A stretch of 64,000 nucleotides of DNA, taken from contig JAWLEB010000001.1 in assembly GCA_041686375.1 (NCBI GenBank), positions 128,745 through 192,744 of the forward strand, given 5' to 3'. Below, piece by piece: positions 47,486 to 56,804 of this stretch. The stretch's first letter is position 1, and every line of letters starts with the position of its first letter. A program made the position numbers and the translations under genes. Below the pieces are notes generated by a model that saw only the letters and a program-made list of their open reading frames with translations, was not told where the DNA came from and made no database searches. The DNA comes from JAGXLC01 sp041686375. Lineage in GTDB: Bacteria; Bacteroidota; Bacteroidia; Bacteroidales; UBA12077.

Positions 47486-48568
47486 TTACACATACTTGTC
47501 TCCTTTGTTCTTTTGAATATTTTCAACTATTTCTTTGATTTCCTGTTCATCGTTTTTTTTGTAAATAAGAAGCTTATCCTTTGAATCGACTACAATATAG
47601 CCCTCAAGTCCTTTTATTACTGCAATCTTTTTATCGGGAAATTTTACAATCGAGTCTTCGACCTCGTACAACATCACATTTTTACCAGATACGGAATTTC
47701 CGTTTTTGTCTTTATCCAGAAATTCGTGAAGTGAACCCCAGGTTCCAAGGTCAGCCCAACCAAAATCGGAAGTATAAACATATACATTTTGTGATTTTTC
47801 CATCAATCCATAGTCAATAGAGATACTTTTGGTTTCAAAATAGACTTTTGAGATAAATTCAGGTTCCTTTTTTGTGTTGTAAACTCCCATTCCTTTGCTG
47901 AATAGTGAATCAATATCGGGTAAGTGTTCTTTAAAGGCATTTTTTATAGATTGTAAATTCCAGATGAAAATACCTGAATTCCAGTAATATTCACCACTCT
48001 CGTAAAATTTCTGAGCTAGCTCTTGGTCTGGTTTTTCCGTAAAAGTCTTTACTTTATAAATATTTGATGAATTTATTTGATCTCCAATTTGTATATATCC
48101 ATAACCTGTTTCCGGCCGGTGTGGCGTTATTCCAAGGGTGAGGAGTGCGTCCTTTTTTGCTATAAATTTAAATCCTTCCTGAATAACTTTTATGAAATCA
48201 TCTTCTTTTGTAATAAGGTGATCTGAAGGAAGAACTGCAATGTTCGCATTGGGATCTAAATTTTCTATCTTGTAAATGGAATACGCAATACAAGGAGCAG
48301 TATTCTTCTTTTCTGGTTCCAGTAAAATTTGATTATCCTCTAATTCCGGTATTTGCTCTGCTGTAATATCTTTATATTTTTCATTTGTTACCACAAATAT
48401 GTTTTCCACCGGACTAATTTTTTTGCAGCGCTCAAATGTTTGTTGAAGCAGCGATTTCCCTACTCCCAGAATATCCAAAAATTGCTTGGGTTCCTTTCTG
48501 GTACTTAAAGGCCAAAATCGGGTTCCCGTGCCTCCTGCCATTATAACGCAAAAATTGTTATTTTTCAT
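47486..48568 (-). CDS. manC: Mannose-1-phosphate guanylyltransferase
   Basis: ManC makes GDP-mannose from mannose-1-phosphate and GTP for polysaccharide and glycoprotein synthesis. The 360-residue protein has the nucleotidyltransferase signature MAGGTGTRFWPLSTRKEPKQF (residues 10-30), LPSDHLI near 113-119, and GYGYIQIG near 154. The second, isomerase domain of the bifunctional enzymes is absent, which fits the monofunctional form. It stands alone, divergent from the peptidase-propeller gene. Confidence 0.95.
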   Translation of the reverse strand: MKNNNFCVIMAGGTGTRFWPLSTRKEPKQFLDILGVGKSLLQQTFERCKKISPVENIFVVTNEKYKDITAEQIPELEDNQILLEPEKKNTAPCIAYSIYKIENLDPNANIAVLPSDHLITKEDDFIKVIQEGFKFIAKKDALLTLGITPHRPETGYGYIQIGDQINSSNIYKVKTFTEKPDQELAQKFYESGEYYWNSGIFIWNLQSIKNAFKEHLPDIDSLFSKGMGVYNTKKEPEFISKVYFETKSISIDYGLMEKSQNVYVYTSDFGWADLGTWGSLHEFLDKDKNGNSVSGKNVMLYEVEDSIVKFPDKKIAVIKGLEGYIVVDSKDKLLIYKKNDEQEIKEIVENIQKNKGDKYV

Positions 48569-48602
48569 ACTTGAAAGTTTTCTGGTTAGTAAATTTGTGT
48601 TA

Positions 48603-48610
48603 CAAAAATA
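48603..48610 (-). promoter_or_regulatory. -7 promoter element of manC
   Basis: TATTTTTG on the minus strand fits TAnnTTTG, 34 bases before the manC ATG. No -33 TTG is seen at the usual distance. Confidence 0.35.
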
Positions 48611-48742
48611 ATATCTACTCAGAACATTGTTTGATAAATATTCGTTAAAATATTATAAACATTAATGTATTAAATATATAGTTTTTTTTCAATATCTATG
48701 GATATTTTTTTTATTTTGGAATGATAGAAAATACTTATAATT

Positions 48743-51700
48743 ATGAGATTTTTTTATAAAAGAGGCTTAATAACAAGTTTTTTACTTTTAATTGTTATAC
48801 CTGTATTTAGTCAATATTTTGGTCAGAATAAGGTTAACTACGAGAAGTTTGATTTTGAGATATACCAAACCCCTCACTTTCAGATTTATAATTATTTAGA
48901 TAATAATGTGGCTGTAGAAAGTTTCGGGGAACAGGCAGAATATTGGTATAACAGACATTTTGCTATTTTTAGAGATACTGTTTTAAATAATCCTCTAATT
49001 CTTTATAATGATCGCCCGGATTTTATGCAAACTACCGTTGTATCGGGTTTGATTGGGATCGGAACTGGTGGTGTCACTGAAGGCTTAAGGAAAAGGGTTG
49101 TGATGCCTTTTATGTTCTCAAACAAAGAAAGCGATCATGTATTGGGACACGAAATGATTCATGTTTTTCAGTATAATGTTGTTCATGAAGATGATAGTCT
49201 CAGTTTTGAATCTTTGAGTAACCTTCCTTTATGGATGATTGAGGGTCTGGCTGAATATATGTCCATAGGCCCCACTGATAATCAGACTGCTATGTGGATG
49301 CGGGATGCCCTTTTGCACGATAATGTACCATCGTTGAAAGATTTAACTAAATATCCAAACAAATATTTTCCATATCGTTATGGACATGCATATTGGTCAT
49401 TTGTTACAGGTATCTGGGGAGATGCTATGATCAAACCCATTTTTAAAACTACCGCAAAAATGGGTATGAAAAATGCAATCGATACATTGTTTGGATTAGA
49501 AGCTGATAGTCTTTCTACGCTTTGGCAAAATTCTTTTGAAAAAACATTTGAACCTTACGTTTTTGATACGATCCGACCTGTTGGAGAAGAACTCTTTTCA
49601 AAGAAAAATTCTGGAGACATGAATCTTTCTCCTGTGCTAAGTCCAAGTGGAGATAAGGTTACTTTTCTCACGAATAAAAATGTGATTAGTATTGATCTAA
49701 TGGTTGCAAATACTGAAGAAAAAGAAATCATTAAAAAATTGACAAGCACAATTCGTAAAACCCATATAGATGAATTTAACTATATTGAATCTGCTGGCTC
49801 CTGGTCGCCAGATGGAGAAAAATATGCTTTAACTACTTTTTCAAAAGGAAGAAACAGATTGGTTATTGCTGATGTCTCGGGCAAACGTGTTAAAGTTGAT
49901 AAAGAAATTAAATTGCCGGGAGTGCAGGCATTTAACAACCCTGAGTGGTCGCCTGACGGGAAATCAATATTATTAACTGGTCTCGTTGATGGCAGAAGTG
50001 ACTTGTATCTTTATCATTTAGAAACCGAAGAAATTAAACAACTCACCGATGATCGTTATTCAGACATACAACCTTCATGGAGTAAGGATGGGGATAAAAT
50101 AGTATTTATCTCTGAACGGGGGGAGGATACAAACTTAGAGAAACATGTCTATGGAACATACCGAATTTGTACTCTTGATACCGAGACCAGAGAGATTGAA
50201 GTGCTTGATATTTTCCCCGATAAGGACAATTTTAGCCCTACTTTCTCACCTAACGACAGTTCAATTTATTTCTTATCGCATGCTGATGGGTACAGGAATT
50301 TATATGAATATGAAATCTATGTTGATAAGGTTTTCCGGTTGACTAATTTTGTTACGGGCATTGCCGGTATAACTGAACTATCACCGGCATACAGCATTGC
50401 TGAGGAATCCGGTGAAATTGCATATACATTGTATGGTAATGACAGTTATCAAATATATCTTGCTAGTCCTGATGACTTTGAAAAAGAAGAGGTTGATAGA
50501 AATATGGCTGATTTTGATCCGGAAAGGTTACCACCTGGGGGAGACAGAACTCTCAACCTCGTAGAAAATAACCTAAAACGTTACCCATCGGAATCTGATA
50601 CAGCTTTTAAGAGTAAACCCTATAAACCTAAGTTTCAATTGGAATATCTCGGAAGTAGTGGAATGGGAGTTGGTACAAGTCAGTTTGGCACCTATGCCTC
50701 CGGCGGTGTTAGCGCATTATTTAGTGATGTTTTAAAGCGCCATCAGATTTTTGTCAATCTTCAGGTACAGGGAGAGATATATGATTTTGGTGGTTATGCT
50801 GCTTATTACAACAGAGAAAATCGTGTGAGCTGGGGAGGTTCTTTCAGCCACATCCCTTATCGCTTTTTTAGATATGGTATTGATACTGTGCATACTGATA
50901 TCACAGGAGACGGGAATAAGGAAGTACTAAACAATTTAATTGAGATAAGACAGCGATTTTTTGAGGATCAACTATCAGTTTTTGGGCAGTATCCTTTATC
51001 TCAGCAGTTAAGATTCGAAGGAGGATTGACTGTTTCACGTTACAGCTATAGAATTGATAGTATCAATAATTATTATTATGGTAGTTTTATAGGACAGGAT
51101 AAGGAACAGATAGATGCTCCGGATCCTTATTATGTGGGGAGAAGCCAGGTTGCTTTTGTCGGAGATAATTCTAATTTTGGAATTACTGGACCACTCTCAG
51201 GTTTCCGATATCGTTTCCAGCTTGAGAAGATGTTTGCTGAATATGATGTAGCCAGTACCTTAGCGGATTATCGTAAATATTTTTTCTTTAAACCATTTAG
51301 CCTGGCTTTTCGCGGGATGCATTTTGCTAGATACGGAAAGGATGTAAACAGACTTTATCCGCTTTATGTGGGAGATAATTATTTTGTTCGGGGATATGCC
51401 TACAATACGTTAGATAATAGTTCTTCAAGTCAGGATTATACTACAATCAATAATCTTCTTGGTTCAAAAATTGGAGTGTTTAACGCAGAAGTTAGAATGC
51501 CTTTGTCCGGCCCGAAGCAATTGACTATGATTAAATCAAGGTACTTATATTCTACTTTGGTTGGCTTTTTTGATGCTGGCTTTGCATTGGAAGAATGGGA
51601 TGATTTTAAACTTTCGTGGGAAACATCAACAGAATATAGATCTCCTGTTTTTAGTGCGGGAATGTCACTTCGTATCAACCTATTTGGATATGCTATTTTG

Positions 51701-51781
51701 GAGCCATATGTTGCCTTTCCATTTCAGCTTGAAAGGAAGGGCTTTAATTTTGGATTGTTTATTACCGGAATGGGTTGGTAG
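48743..51781 (+). CDS. Zinc-metallopeptidase-like / TolB-propeller / outer-membrane beta-barrel fusion
   Basis: The 1012-residue protein begins with a signal peptide (cleavage near FSQ, residue 24). Residues about 30-270 are a peptidase MA-like (gluzincin) domain with HEMIH at 136-140 and the third zinc ligand in WMIEGLAEY (Glu167), so a working zinc site is plausible. Residues about 285-610 form a TolB-type propeller with repeated WSPDGK/WSKDGDKIVF motifs. The last 370 or so residues are beta-rich and end in a barrel-type strand, resembling BamA/D15 surface-antigen barrels. The protein would sit in the outer membrane with peptidase and propeller on one side. Substrate and orientation are unknown. 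It has no same-strand neighbour. Confidence 0.8.
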   Translation: MRFFYKRGLITSFLLLIVIPVFSQYFGQNKVNYEKFDFEIYQTPHFQIYNYLDNNVAVESFGEQAEYWYNRHFAIFRDTVLNNPLILYNDRPDFMQTTVVSGLIGIGTGGVTEGLRKRVVMPFMFSNKESDHVLGHEMIHVFQYNVVHEDDSLSFESLSNLPLWMIEGLAEYMSIGPTDNQTAMWMRDALLHDNVPSLKDLTKYPNKYFPYRYGHAYWSFVTGIWGDAMIKPIFKTTAKMGMKNAIDTLFGLEADSLSTLWQNSFEKTFEPYVFDTIRPVGEELFSKKNSGDMNLSPVLSPSGDKVTFLTNKNVISIDLMVANTEEKEIIKKLTSTIRKTHIDEFNYIESAGSWSPDGEKYALTTFSKGRNRLVIADVSGKRVKVDKEIKLPGVQAFNNPEWSPDGKSILLTGLVDGRSDLYLYHLETEEIKQLTDDRYSDIQPSWSKDGDKIVFISERGEDTNLEKHVYGTYRICTLDTETREIEVLDIFPDKDNFSPTFSPNDSSIYFLSHADGYRNLYEYEIYVDKVFRLTNFVTGIAGITELSPAYSIAEESGEIAYTLYGNDSYQIYLASPDDFEKEEVDRNMADFDPERLPPGGDRTLNLVENNLKRYPSESDTAFKSKPYKPKFQLEYLGSSGMGVGTSQFGTYASGGVSALFSDVLKRHQIFVNLQVQGEIYDFGGYAAYYNRENRVSWGGSFSHIPYRFFRYGIDTVHTDITGDGNKEVLNNLIEIRQRFFEDQLSVFGQYPLSQQLRFEGGLTVSRYSYRIDSINNYYYGSFIGQDKEQIDAPDPYYVGRSQVAFVGDNSNFGITGPLSGFRYRFQLEKMFAEYDVASTLADYRKYFFFKPFSLAFRGMHFARYGKDVNRLYPLYVGDNYFVRGYAYNTLDNSSSSQDYTTINNLLGSKIGVFNAEVRMPLSGPKQLTMIKSRYLYSTLVGFFDAGFALEEWDDFKLSWETSTEYRSPVFSAGMSLRINLFGYAILEPYVAFPFQLERKGFNFGLFITGMGW

Positions 51782-51808
51782 TAGTATAGCTTAGTGAGTT
51801 GATATTGA

Positions 51809-52267
51809 TTATGAAGAAAAAGAGTTCAGTATATTGATATCTTTGCCTGATTTATTGAGACGATGATATTCATCGATTAAATATTGCAGGCTATAGTGGG
51901 ATAAATAGTTGATGATCTGTGAATTTAATCCTTTCCATAATCTTTTCGTTACACAACTGTCTTCCATCTTGCATATTGTATTCTCACAGAGACATTCAAC
52001 TATACATACTTCACATTCAAAAGCCTTGTAGATATCGTATATAGTAATATCTGCAGGTTTTCGGGTTAACTTATAACCACTTTTCTTTCCGCGAACATTA
52101 ATAATAAGATCTTGAGCTTTTAGGGCAGAAATTATCTGATCCAGATATTTAAATGAGATTTGTTGATTTTTTGCAATTTCTTTCTGAAAGACACTTTCCT
52201 GCTCCTCATGTAATGCAATTTCCAGCATTGTTCTAATACCATATCGTATTTTAGTATTTATCTTCAA
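51809..52267 (-). CDS. Rrf2/IscR-family transcriptional regulator
   Basis: The 152-residue protein opens with the Rrf2 start KINTKIRYGIRTMLEIALHE, then a helix-turn-helix (QKEIAKNQQISFKYLDQIISALK) and the wing VRGKKSGYKL. A cysteine cluster (CEVCIVECLCENTICKMEDSC, near 90-110) could bind an iron-sulfur cluster. The frame needs a TTG start at 52267, since the next ATG would remove the first helix. TACATTTG on the minus strand (52343-52350) may be its -7 box. It is divergent from the metal-efflux cluster and is a natural candidate regulator of it. Confidence 0.85.
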   Translation of the reverse strand: MKINTKIRYGIRTMLEIALHEEQESVFQKEIAKNQQISFKYLDQIISALKAQDLIINVRGKKSGYKLTRKPADITIYDIYKAFECEVCIVECLCENTICKMEDSCVTKRLWKGLNSQIINYLSHYSLQYLIDEYHRLNKSGKDINILNSFSS

Positions 52268-52584
52268 TCTCTTACTTTTTTAGTGTTTAAATATTATTAG
52301 TTTTAGAACTTCAAATCTTAAATCTTAAATATTTTCTCTTAACAAATGTACAAATTTTAAGTGAATGCAGGTTCCTTATTTTTTTTTACCTTATGAATGT
52401 ATTCATTATCAAGTAATTATTTCATAATGTTTTACAGCAATTCTAATTAAACTTTTATTTTTTGGTTTTGTTGTGAATATTTGACGAATAACATCCGAAT
52501 TTTATAAATCATTCTCAATATTTTATAAATCATTGTCTATGGTTTTACTGTTATTTGTATCGATGTTTTATATAATGTGTTATT
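52268..52584. other. 317-bp divergent regulatory region
   Basis: No gene is seen between the Rrf2 gene (minus) and the metal-efflux cluster (plus). The region holds the possible Rrf2 -7 box at 52343-52350 and the direct repeat at 52499-52534; the rest is AT-rich. Confidence 0.5.
52499..52534. repeat. Direct repeat, 21-bp period, before the metal cluster
   Basis: ATTTTATAAATCATT occurs at 52499-52513 and again at 52520-52534. The 21-base period is two helical turns, which would put both copies on the same DNA face, about 50 bases before the next start. Confidence 0.45.
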
Positions 52585-52962
52585 ATGCTTAACAAAGTTG
52601 GAAATATCATACTTGCTGTGTTAGTGTTATGTACGACCGCTGGAATGATCGTTAATCAGCATTATACTGATGGCAAACTCTATTCTGCATCCTTTTATTC
52701 TAACCCGGAATCTTGTTGCAACAATGATGACGGGGAACACAAAGCTACCTGTAATGATGTTTTTAAATTTTATAAAGTGGAAGATGAGTTCCGGGTTTCT
52801 AATCAGATTTTGATTTCTGTTCCTTTCACTTTCATAGTGCAAACGTATGTATCAAACTGTAAATTTGAAACCGGCTTTGCAGAGCATAATACATATTTAG
52901 ATTCTGAAATTTTTACGCCAGTATTTATTACATCAGCCTTCCTTCAGGTTTATATACTTTGA
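52585..52962 (+). CDS. HYC_CC_PP-family small membrane-anchored protein
   Basis: The 125-residue protein has an N-terminal hydrophobic segment (about 5-24) followed by NQHYTDGKLYSASFY and a cysteine pair (SCCNNDDG) plus further cysteines, the pattern of the HYC_CC_PP family of Bacteroidota. Its members lie beside copper or heavy-metal efflux genes. A metal-binding or sensing role is inferred from the cysteines and from the CusA gene 85 bp downstream. Confidence 0.7.
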   Translation: MLNKVGNIILAVLVLCTTAGMIVNQHYTDGKLYSASFYSNPESCCNNDDGEHKATCNDVFKFYKVEDEFRVSNQILISVPFTFIVQTYVSNCKFETGFAEHNTYLDSEIFTPVFITSAFLQVYIL

Positions 52963-53047
52963 GCCCCTTCCGTATCTGGCAAAAATGAAACTTCAAACTA
53001 TCTGATATGCAATCGGATTAATTAGCTAATTCAAAATAGTAAATACA

Positions 53048-56000
53048 ATGCTAAACAGAATAATAAAATATTTTCTTGAAAATAGACTTATTACGGTAAT
53101 ACTCTTAGTTCTTCTTATTCTTTGGGGAATAATTGTTTCGCCATTTGAGTGGAAGAATGATATTTTGCCTAATGATCCCGTTCCTGTTGATGCAATTCCT
53201 AATCTGGGAGAAAATCAGCAAATTGTTTTTACAAAATGGATGGGGCGTTCTCCACAAGATATAGAAGATCAAATTACTTATCCACTTACAACGAGCTTAC
53301 TGGGAATTCCCGGAGTAAAAACTATCCGTAGTTCTTCAATGTTTGGATTTTCCAGTATTTATGTAATTTTTGAGGATGATGTTGATTTTTATTGGAGCAG
53401 GACACGAATTTTAGAAAAGTTAAACTCACTTCCTCAGGATTTATTACCTGACGGGGTTCAGCCTTCATTAGGACCTGATGCTACTGCATTAGGTCAGATT
53501 TATTGGTATACCCTGGAAGGAAGAGATAAAGATGATAACCCTGTTGGAGGATGGGATTTACAGGAGTTACGTTCCATTCAGGATTATTATGTTAAATATA
53601 CGCTTTCTTCTGCTAAAGGTGTATCTGAGGTAGCTTCCATAGGTGGGCATGTTCGGGAATATCAAATAGACCTTAGGCCGGAAGCCTTGAAATCTTATGA
53701 CGTCAGCCTTAACGAGGTTATGAAAAGTGTTAAAAATTCAAATCTTGATGTTGGCGCTGGTACGGTAGAGATTAATAAGGCTGAGTATTTGGTAAGGGGT
53801 TTAGGTTATATTGAAAATATAGAAGATCTGGAAAATACAGTGATTAGGTCTTATGAGCACACCCCGGTACGTTTAAAAGATATTGCACATATTACAACCG
53901 GTCCTGCTTCGAGAAGAGGAATTCTTGATAAAGAAGGAGCTGAAGTTGTTGGAGGTGTGGTAGTATCTCGCTACGGTGCCAATCCAGGGCAGGTTATCGA
54001 TAATGTAAAAGATAAAATTGAGGAAATTGAGGGAGGGTTGCCTTCTAAAGAACTTGATAACGGCGAGATATCTCAGGTCAAAATTGTTCCCTTTTATGAC
54101 CGTACTGAATTAATTCAGGAAACCATTGGTACACTGGAAGAAGCTTTGAGCCTGGAAGTTCTGATAACGATTATTGTTGTTATTGTTATGGTTATGAACT
54201 TAAGAGCTTCAGTCTTAATTTCCGGGGTTCTTCCTATTGCAGTCCTCATGTCTTTTATCGCCATGAAATATATGAATGTGACTGCCAATATTGTTGCACT
54301 TTCGGGTATTGCAATTGCTATAGGAACGATGGTGGATATGGCTGTCGTTTTGGTAGAAAATATTATACAGCACCTGGACAGGGCGTCCCAAGATGAATCC
54401 AGGCTTAAACTTGTATATGAAGGTACAACTGAAGTTGCATCAGCTGTTATTACAGCTGTGCTTACAACTATAATTAGCTTTATTCCGGTATTTACCATGC
54501 AGGGTGCTGAAGGTAAATTGTTTATCCCTTTGGCATACACTAAAACATTTGCATTAATAGCGGCCATTTTTGTGTCTGTAATTATTATTCCTACCCTGGC
54601 TTATCTATTCTTCTCTGCCAAGATAATAGCTCATAAAATCAGAAGAATACTGCATGGATTTATTTTTGCTGCCGGTTTATTTATAGCTGTACAATATGTT
54701 ATATGGGCTGGATTGGTTATCGCCTTGTTTGGAATTATTAATTTCGCTGCAACTTATCTGCATAATACAGATCGAAAATATATTCTTTGGAGCAATAATA
54801 CGCTGGCTGTCTTGGCAGTTGTCTATATTTTGGCAAGAGAGTGGTTGCCTCTGGGGGCAGAACAAACACTTGTCACCAACATATTTTTTGTTTTAATTAT
54901 AGTTGGTGCATTGCTGGGCTTTTTCGCTATTGTAATTCGACATTATTCCAGGATCCTGAACTGGGGGCTAAGAAATAAAGGAAAATTCTTATCTATTCCA
55001 TCCTTCATTCTTGTATTGGGTATTGTGATCTGGCTTGGCTTTTCTACCGTTTTTGGGTTTATTGCAAAAGGGTTTGATACAGCCAATATAAACATCAGAA
55101 CGACTAAAGTGTGGAGTACACTTGTTCATCAGTTTCCTGGTGTTGGAAAGGAGTTTATGCCAGCATTGGATGAGGGTTCGTTTCTTTTAATGCCCACTTC
55201 CATGCCGCACTCAGGTATTGAAGAAAATAAAAAAGTTGTTCAGTATCTGGACAGAGCTGTCAATTCTATTCCAGAGGTTGAATCTGTCTTGGGTAAAGCC
55301 GGACGTGTGGAATCTGCCTTGGATCCCGCTCCACTTTCTATGTTTGAAAATCTTATTAACTATAAAAGTGAATATAAAACGGATTCAGATGGCCGGCGAA
55401 TACGTTTTAAAGTTAATGCAAGTGGTGAATTTGTCAGAGATTCGGCAGATAAACTTATTCCGGATGAGGATGGCAAGTATTTCAGACAGTGGAGGGATCA
55501 TATCAACTCACCGAACGACATTTGGGATGAGATTGTGAAAGTGACTAATTATCCGGGGGTTACATCTGCACCAAAGCTTCAGCCTATTGAAACCAGACTT
55601 GTAATGCTGCAAAGCGGGATGAAAGCACCGATGGGTATTAAGATTTCCGGGCCTGACCTTGAAACGATTGAATCATTCGGAATGCAATTGGAAGATTATC
55701 TTAAACAGGTCCCAGGTATTAAGGAACCCTCTGTTTTTGCTGACAGGGTTGTGGGAAAACCTTACCTGGAGATTGATCTGGACAGAAATAAAATGGCCCG
55801 GTATGGCTTGTCGGTAAAAAAGGTTCAGCAGTATATTGAGGTGGCTGTGGGCGGAATGAGCCTTACTTCTACAGTCGAAGGACGTGAACGTTATCCTGTA
55901 AGAGTACGGTACCCAAGAGAGTTGAGGGATAGTCCGGAGTCTGTTGGAGAAATATTAATTCCCGCAAATAAAGGTGTACAGATCCCCTTAAAAGAGGTAG

Positions 56001-56800
56001 TTAATATTGAATATAAGAAAGGTCCCCAGGCAATCAAAAGTGAGGATACATTTTTAATTAGTTATGTAATTTTTGATCGAGATGAGGGGCATGCTGAAGT
56101 AGATGTGGTAAATGATGCACAACAATTGCTGGAGGATAAAAAAGAAAGTGGGGAGTTAACAGTTCCTGATGGAGTGAGTTACACCTTTACGGGGAATTAC
56201 GAAAATCAGGTTAGAGCGGAAAAGCGTTTATCTTTTGTTGTACCCCTTGTTTTGCTTATCATCTTTCTTATTATTTACCTTCAGTTTCGGTCGGTACCCA
56301 CAACAATGATGGTTTTCTCCGGAATTGTAATAGCATTTGCCGGAGGATTTCTGATGTTATGGTTATACGGCCAGAGCTGGTTTATGGATTTTAATTTTCT
56401 GGGATCAAATATGCGGGAGCTCTTCCAGATGAAAACTGTGAACCTTAGTATTGCTGTCTGGGTTGGCTTTATTGCTCTCTTTGGTATAGCTACTGATGAT
56501 GGAGTGGTAGTGGCAACTTATCTGAAGCAGACTTTTGAAAGAGAAAAACCTACTGATGTTGATAAGGTCAGAGCTGCTGTGGTAGAAGCCGGCCAACGAA
56601 GGATCCGCCCTACATTGATGACTACGGCAACTACATTATTGGCTTTATTACCAATACTTTCATCCACCGGAAGAGGTGCCGATGTGATGATACCAATGGC
56701 AATACCCGTTTTTGGTGGTATGACAATTGAGATTATCACATTATTTGTAGTTCCCATTCTATATGCTCACTGGAAAGAAAGAAAAATTAAAAAGATTTAG
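53048..56800 (+). CDS. CusA/CzcA-type heavy-metal RND efflux pump
   Basis: This inner-membrane proton antiporter drives metal ions out through a tripartite pump. The 1250-residue protein has the RND repeat structure, with PxxEWK-type N-terminus, DxxDFYWSRTR and the charged TM4 motif AIGTMVDMAVVLVEN (near residue 426). Between the sixth and seventh helices it has about 150 extra residues with roughly four hydrophobic segments (about 535-640), making it longer than E. coli CusA (about 1047). The order here is pump, TolC-like, adaptor. The TolC-like start lies four bases after its stop. Copper, silver, zinc or cobalt are possible substrates. Confidence 0.9.
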   Translation: MLNRIIKYFLENRLITVILLVLLILWGIIVSPFEWKNDILPNDPVPVDAIPNLGENQQIVFTKWMGRSPQDIEDQITYPLTTSLLGIPGVKTIRSSSMFGFSSIYVIFEDDVDFYWSRTRILEKLNSLPQDLLPDGVQPSLGPDATALGQIYWYTLEGRDKDDNPVGGWDLQELRSIQDYYVKYTLSSAKGVSEVASIGGHVREYQIDLRPEALKSYDVSLNEVMKSVKNSNLDVGAGTVEINKAEYLVRGLGYIENIEDLENTVIRSYEHTPVRLKDIAHITTGPASRRGILDKEGAEVVGGVVVSRYGANPGQVIDNVKDKIEEIEGGLPSKELDNGEISQVKIVPFYDRTELIQETIGTLEEALSLEVLITIIVVIVMVMNLRASVLISGVLPIAVLMSFIAMKYMNVTANIVALSGIAIAIGTMVDMAVVLVENIIQHLDRASQDESRLKLVYEGTTEVASAVITAVLTTIISFIPVFTMQGAEGKLFIPLAYTKTFALIAAIFVSVIIIPTLAYLFFSAKIIAHKIRRILHGFIFAAGLFIAVQYVIWAGLVIALFGIINFAATYLHNTDRKYILWSNNTLAVLAVVYILAREWLPLGAEQTLVTNIFFVLIIVGALLGFFAIVIRHYSRILNWGLRNKGKFLSIPSFILVLGIVIWLGFSTVFGFIAKGFDTANINIRTTKVWSTLVHQFPGVGKEFMPALDEGSFLLMPTSMPHSGIEENKKVVQYLDRAVNSIPEVESVLGKAGRVESALDPAPLSMFENLINYKSEYKTDSDGRRIRFKVNASGEFVRDSADKLIPDEDGKYFRQWRDHINSPNDIWDEIVKVTNYPGVTSAPKLQPIETRLVMLQSGMKAPMGIKISGPDLETIESFGMQLEDYLKQVPGIKEPSVFADRVVGKPYLEIDLDRNKMARYGLSVKKVQQYIEVAVGGMSLTSTVEGRERYPVRVRYPRELRDSPESVGEILIPANKGVQIPLKEVVNIEYKKGPQAIKSEDTFLISYVIFDRDEGHAEVDVVNDAQQLLEDKKESGELTVPDGVSYTFTGNYENQVRAEKRLSFVVPLVLLIIFLIIYLQFRSVPTTMMVFSGIVIAFAGGFLMLWLYGQSWFMDFNFLGSNMRELFQMKTVNLSIAVWVGFIALFGIATDDGVVVATYLKQTFEREKPTDVDKVRAAVVEAGQRRIRPTLMTTATTLLALLPILSSTGRGADVMIPMAIPVFGGMTIEIITLFVVPILYAHWKERKIKKI

Positions 56801-56804
56801 AAAG

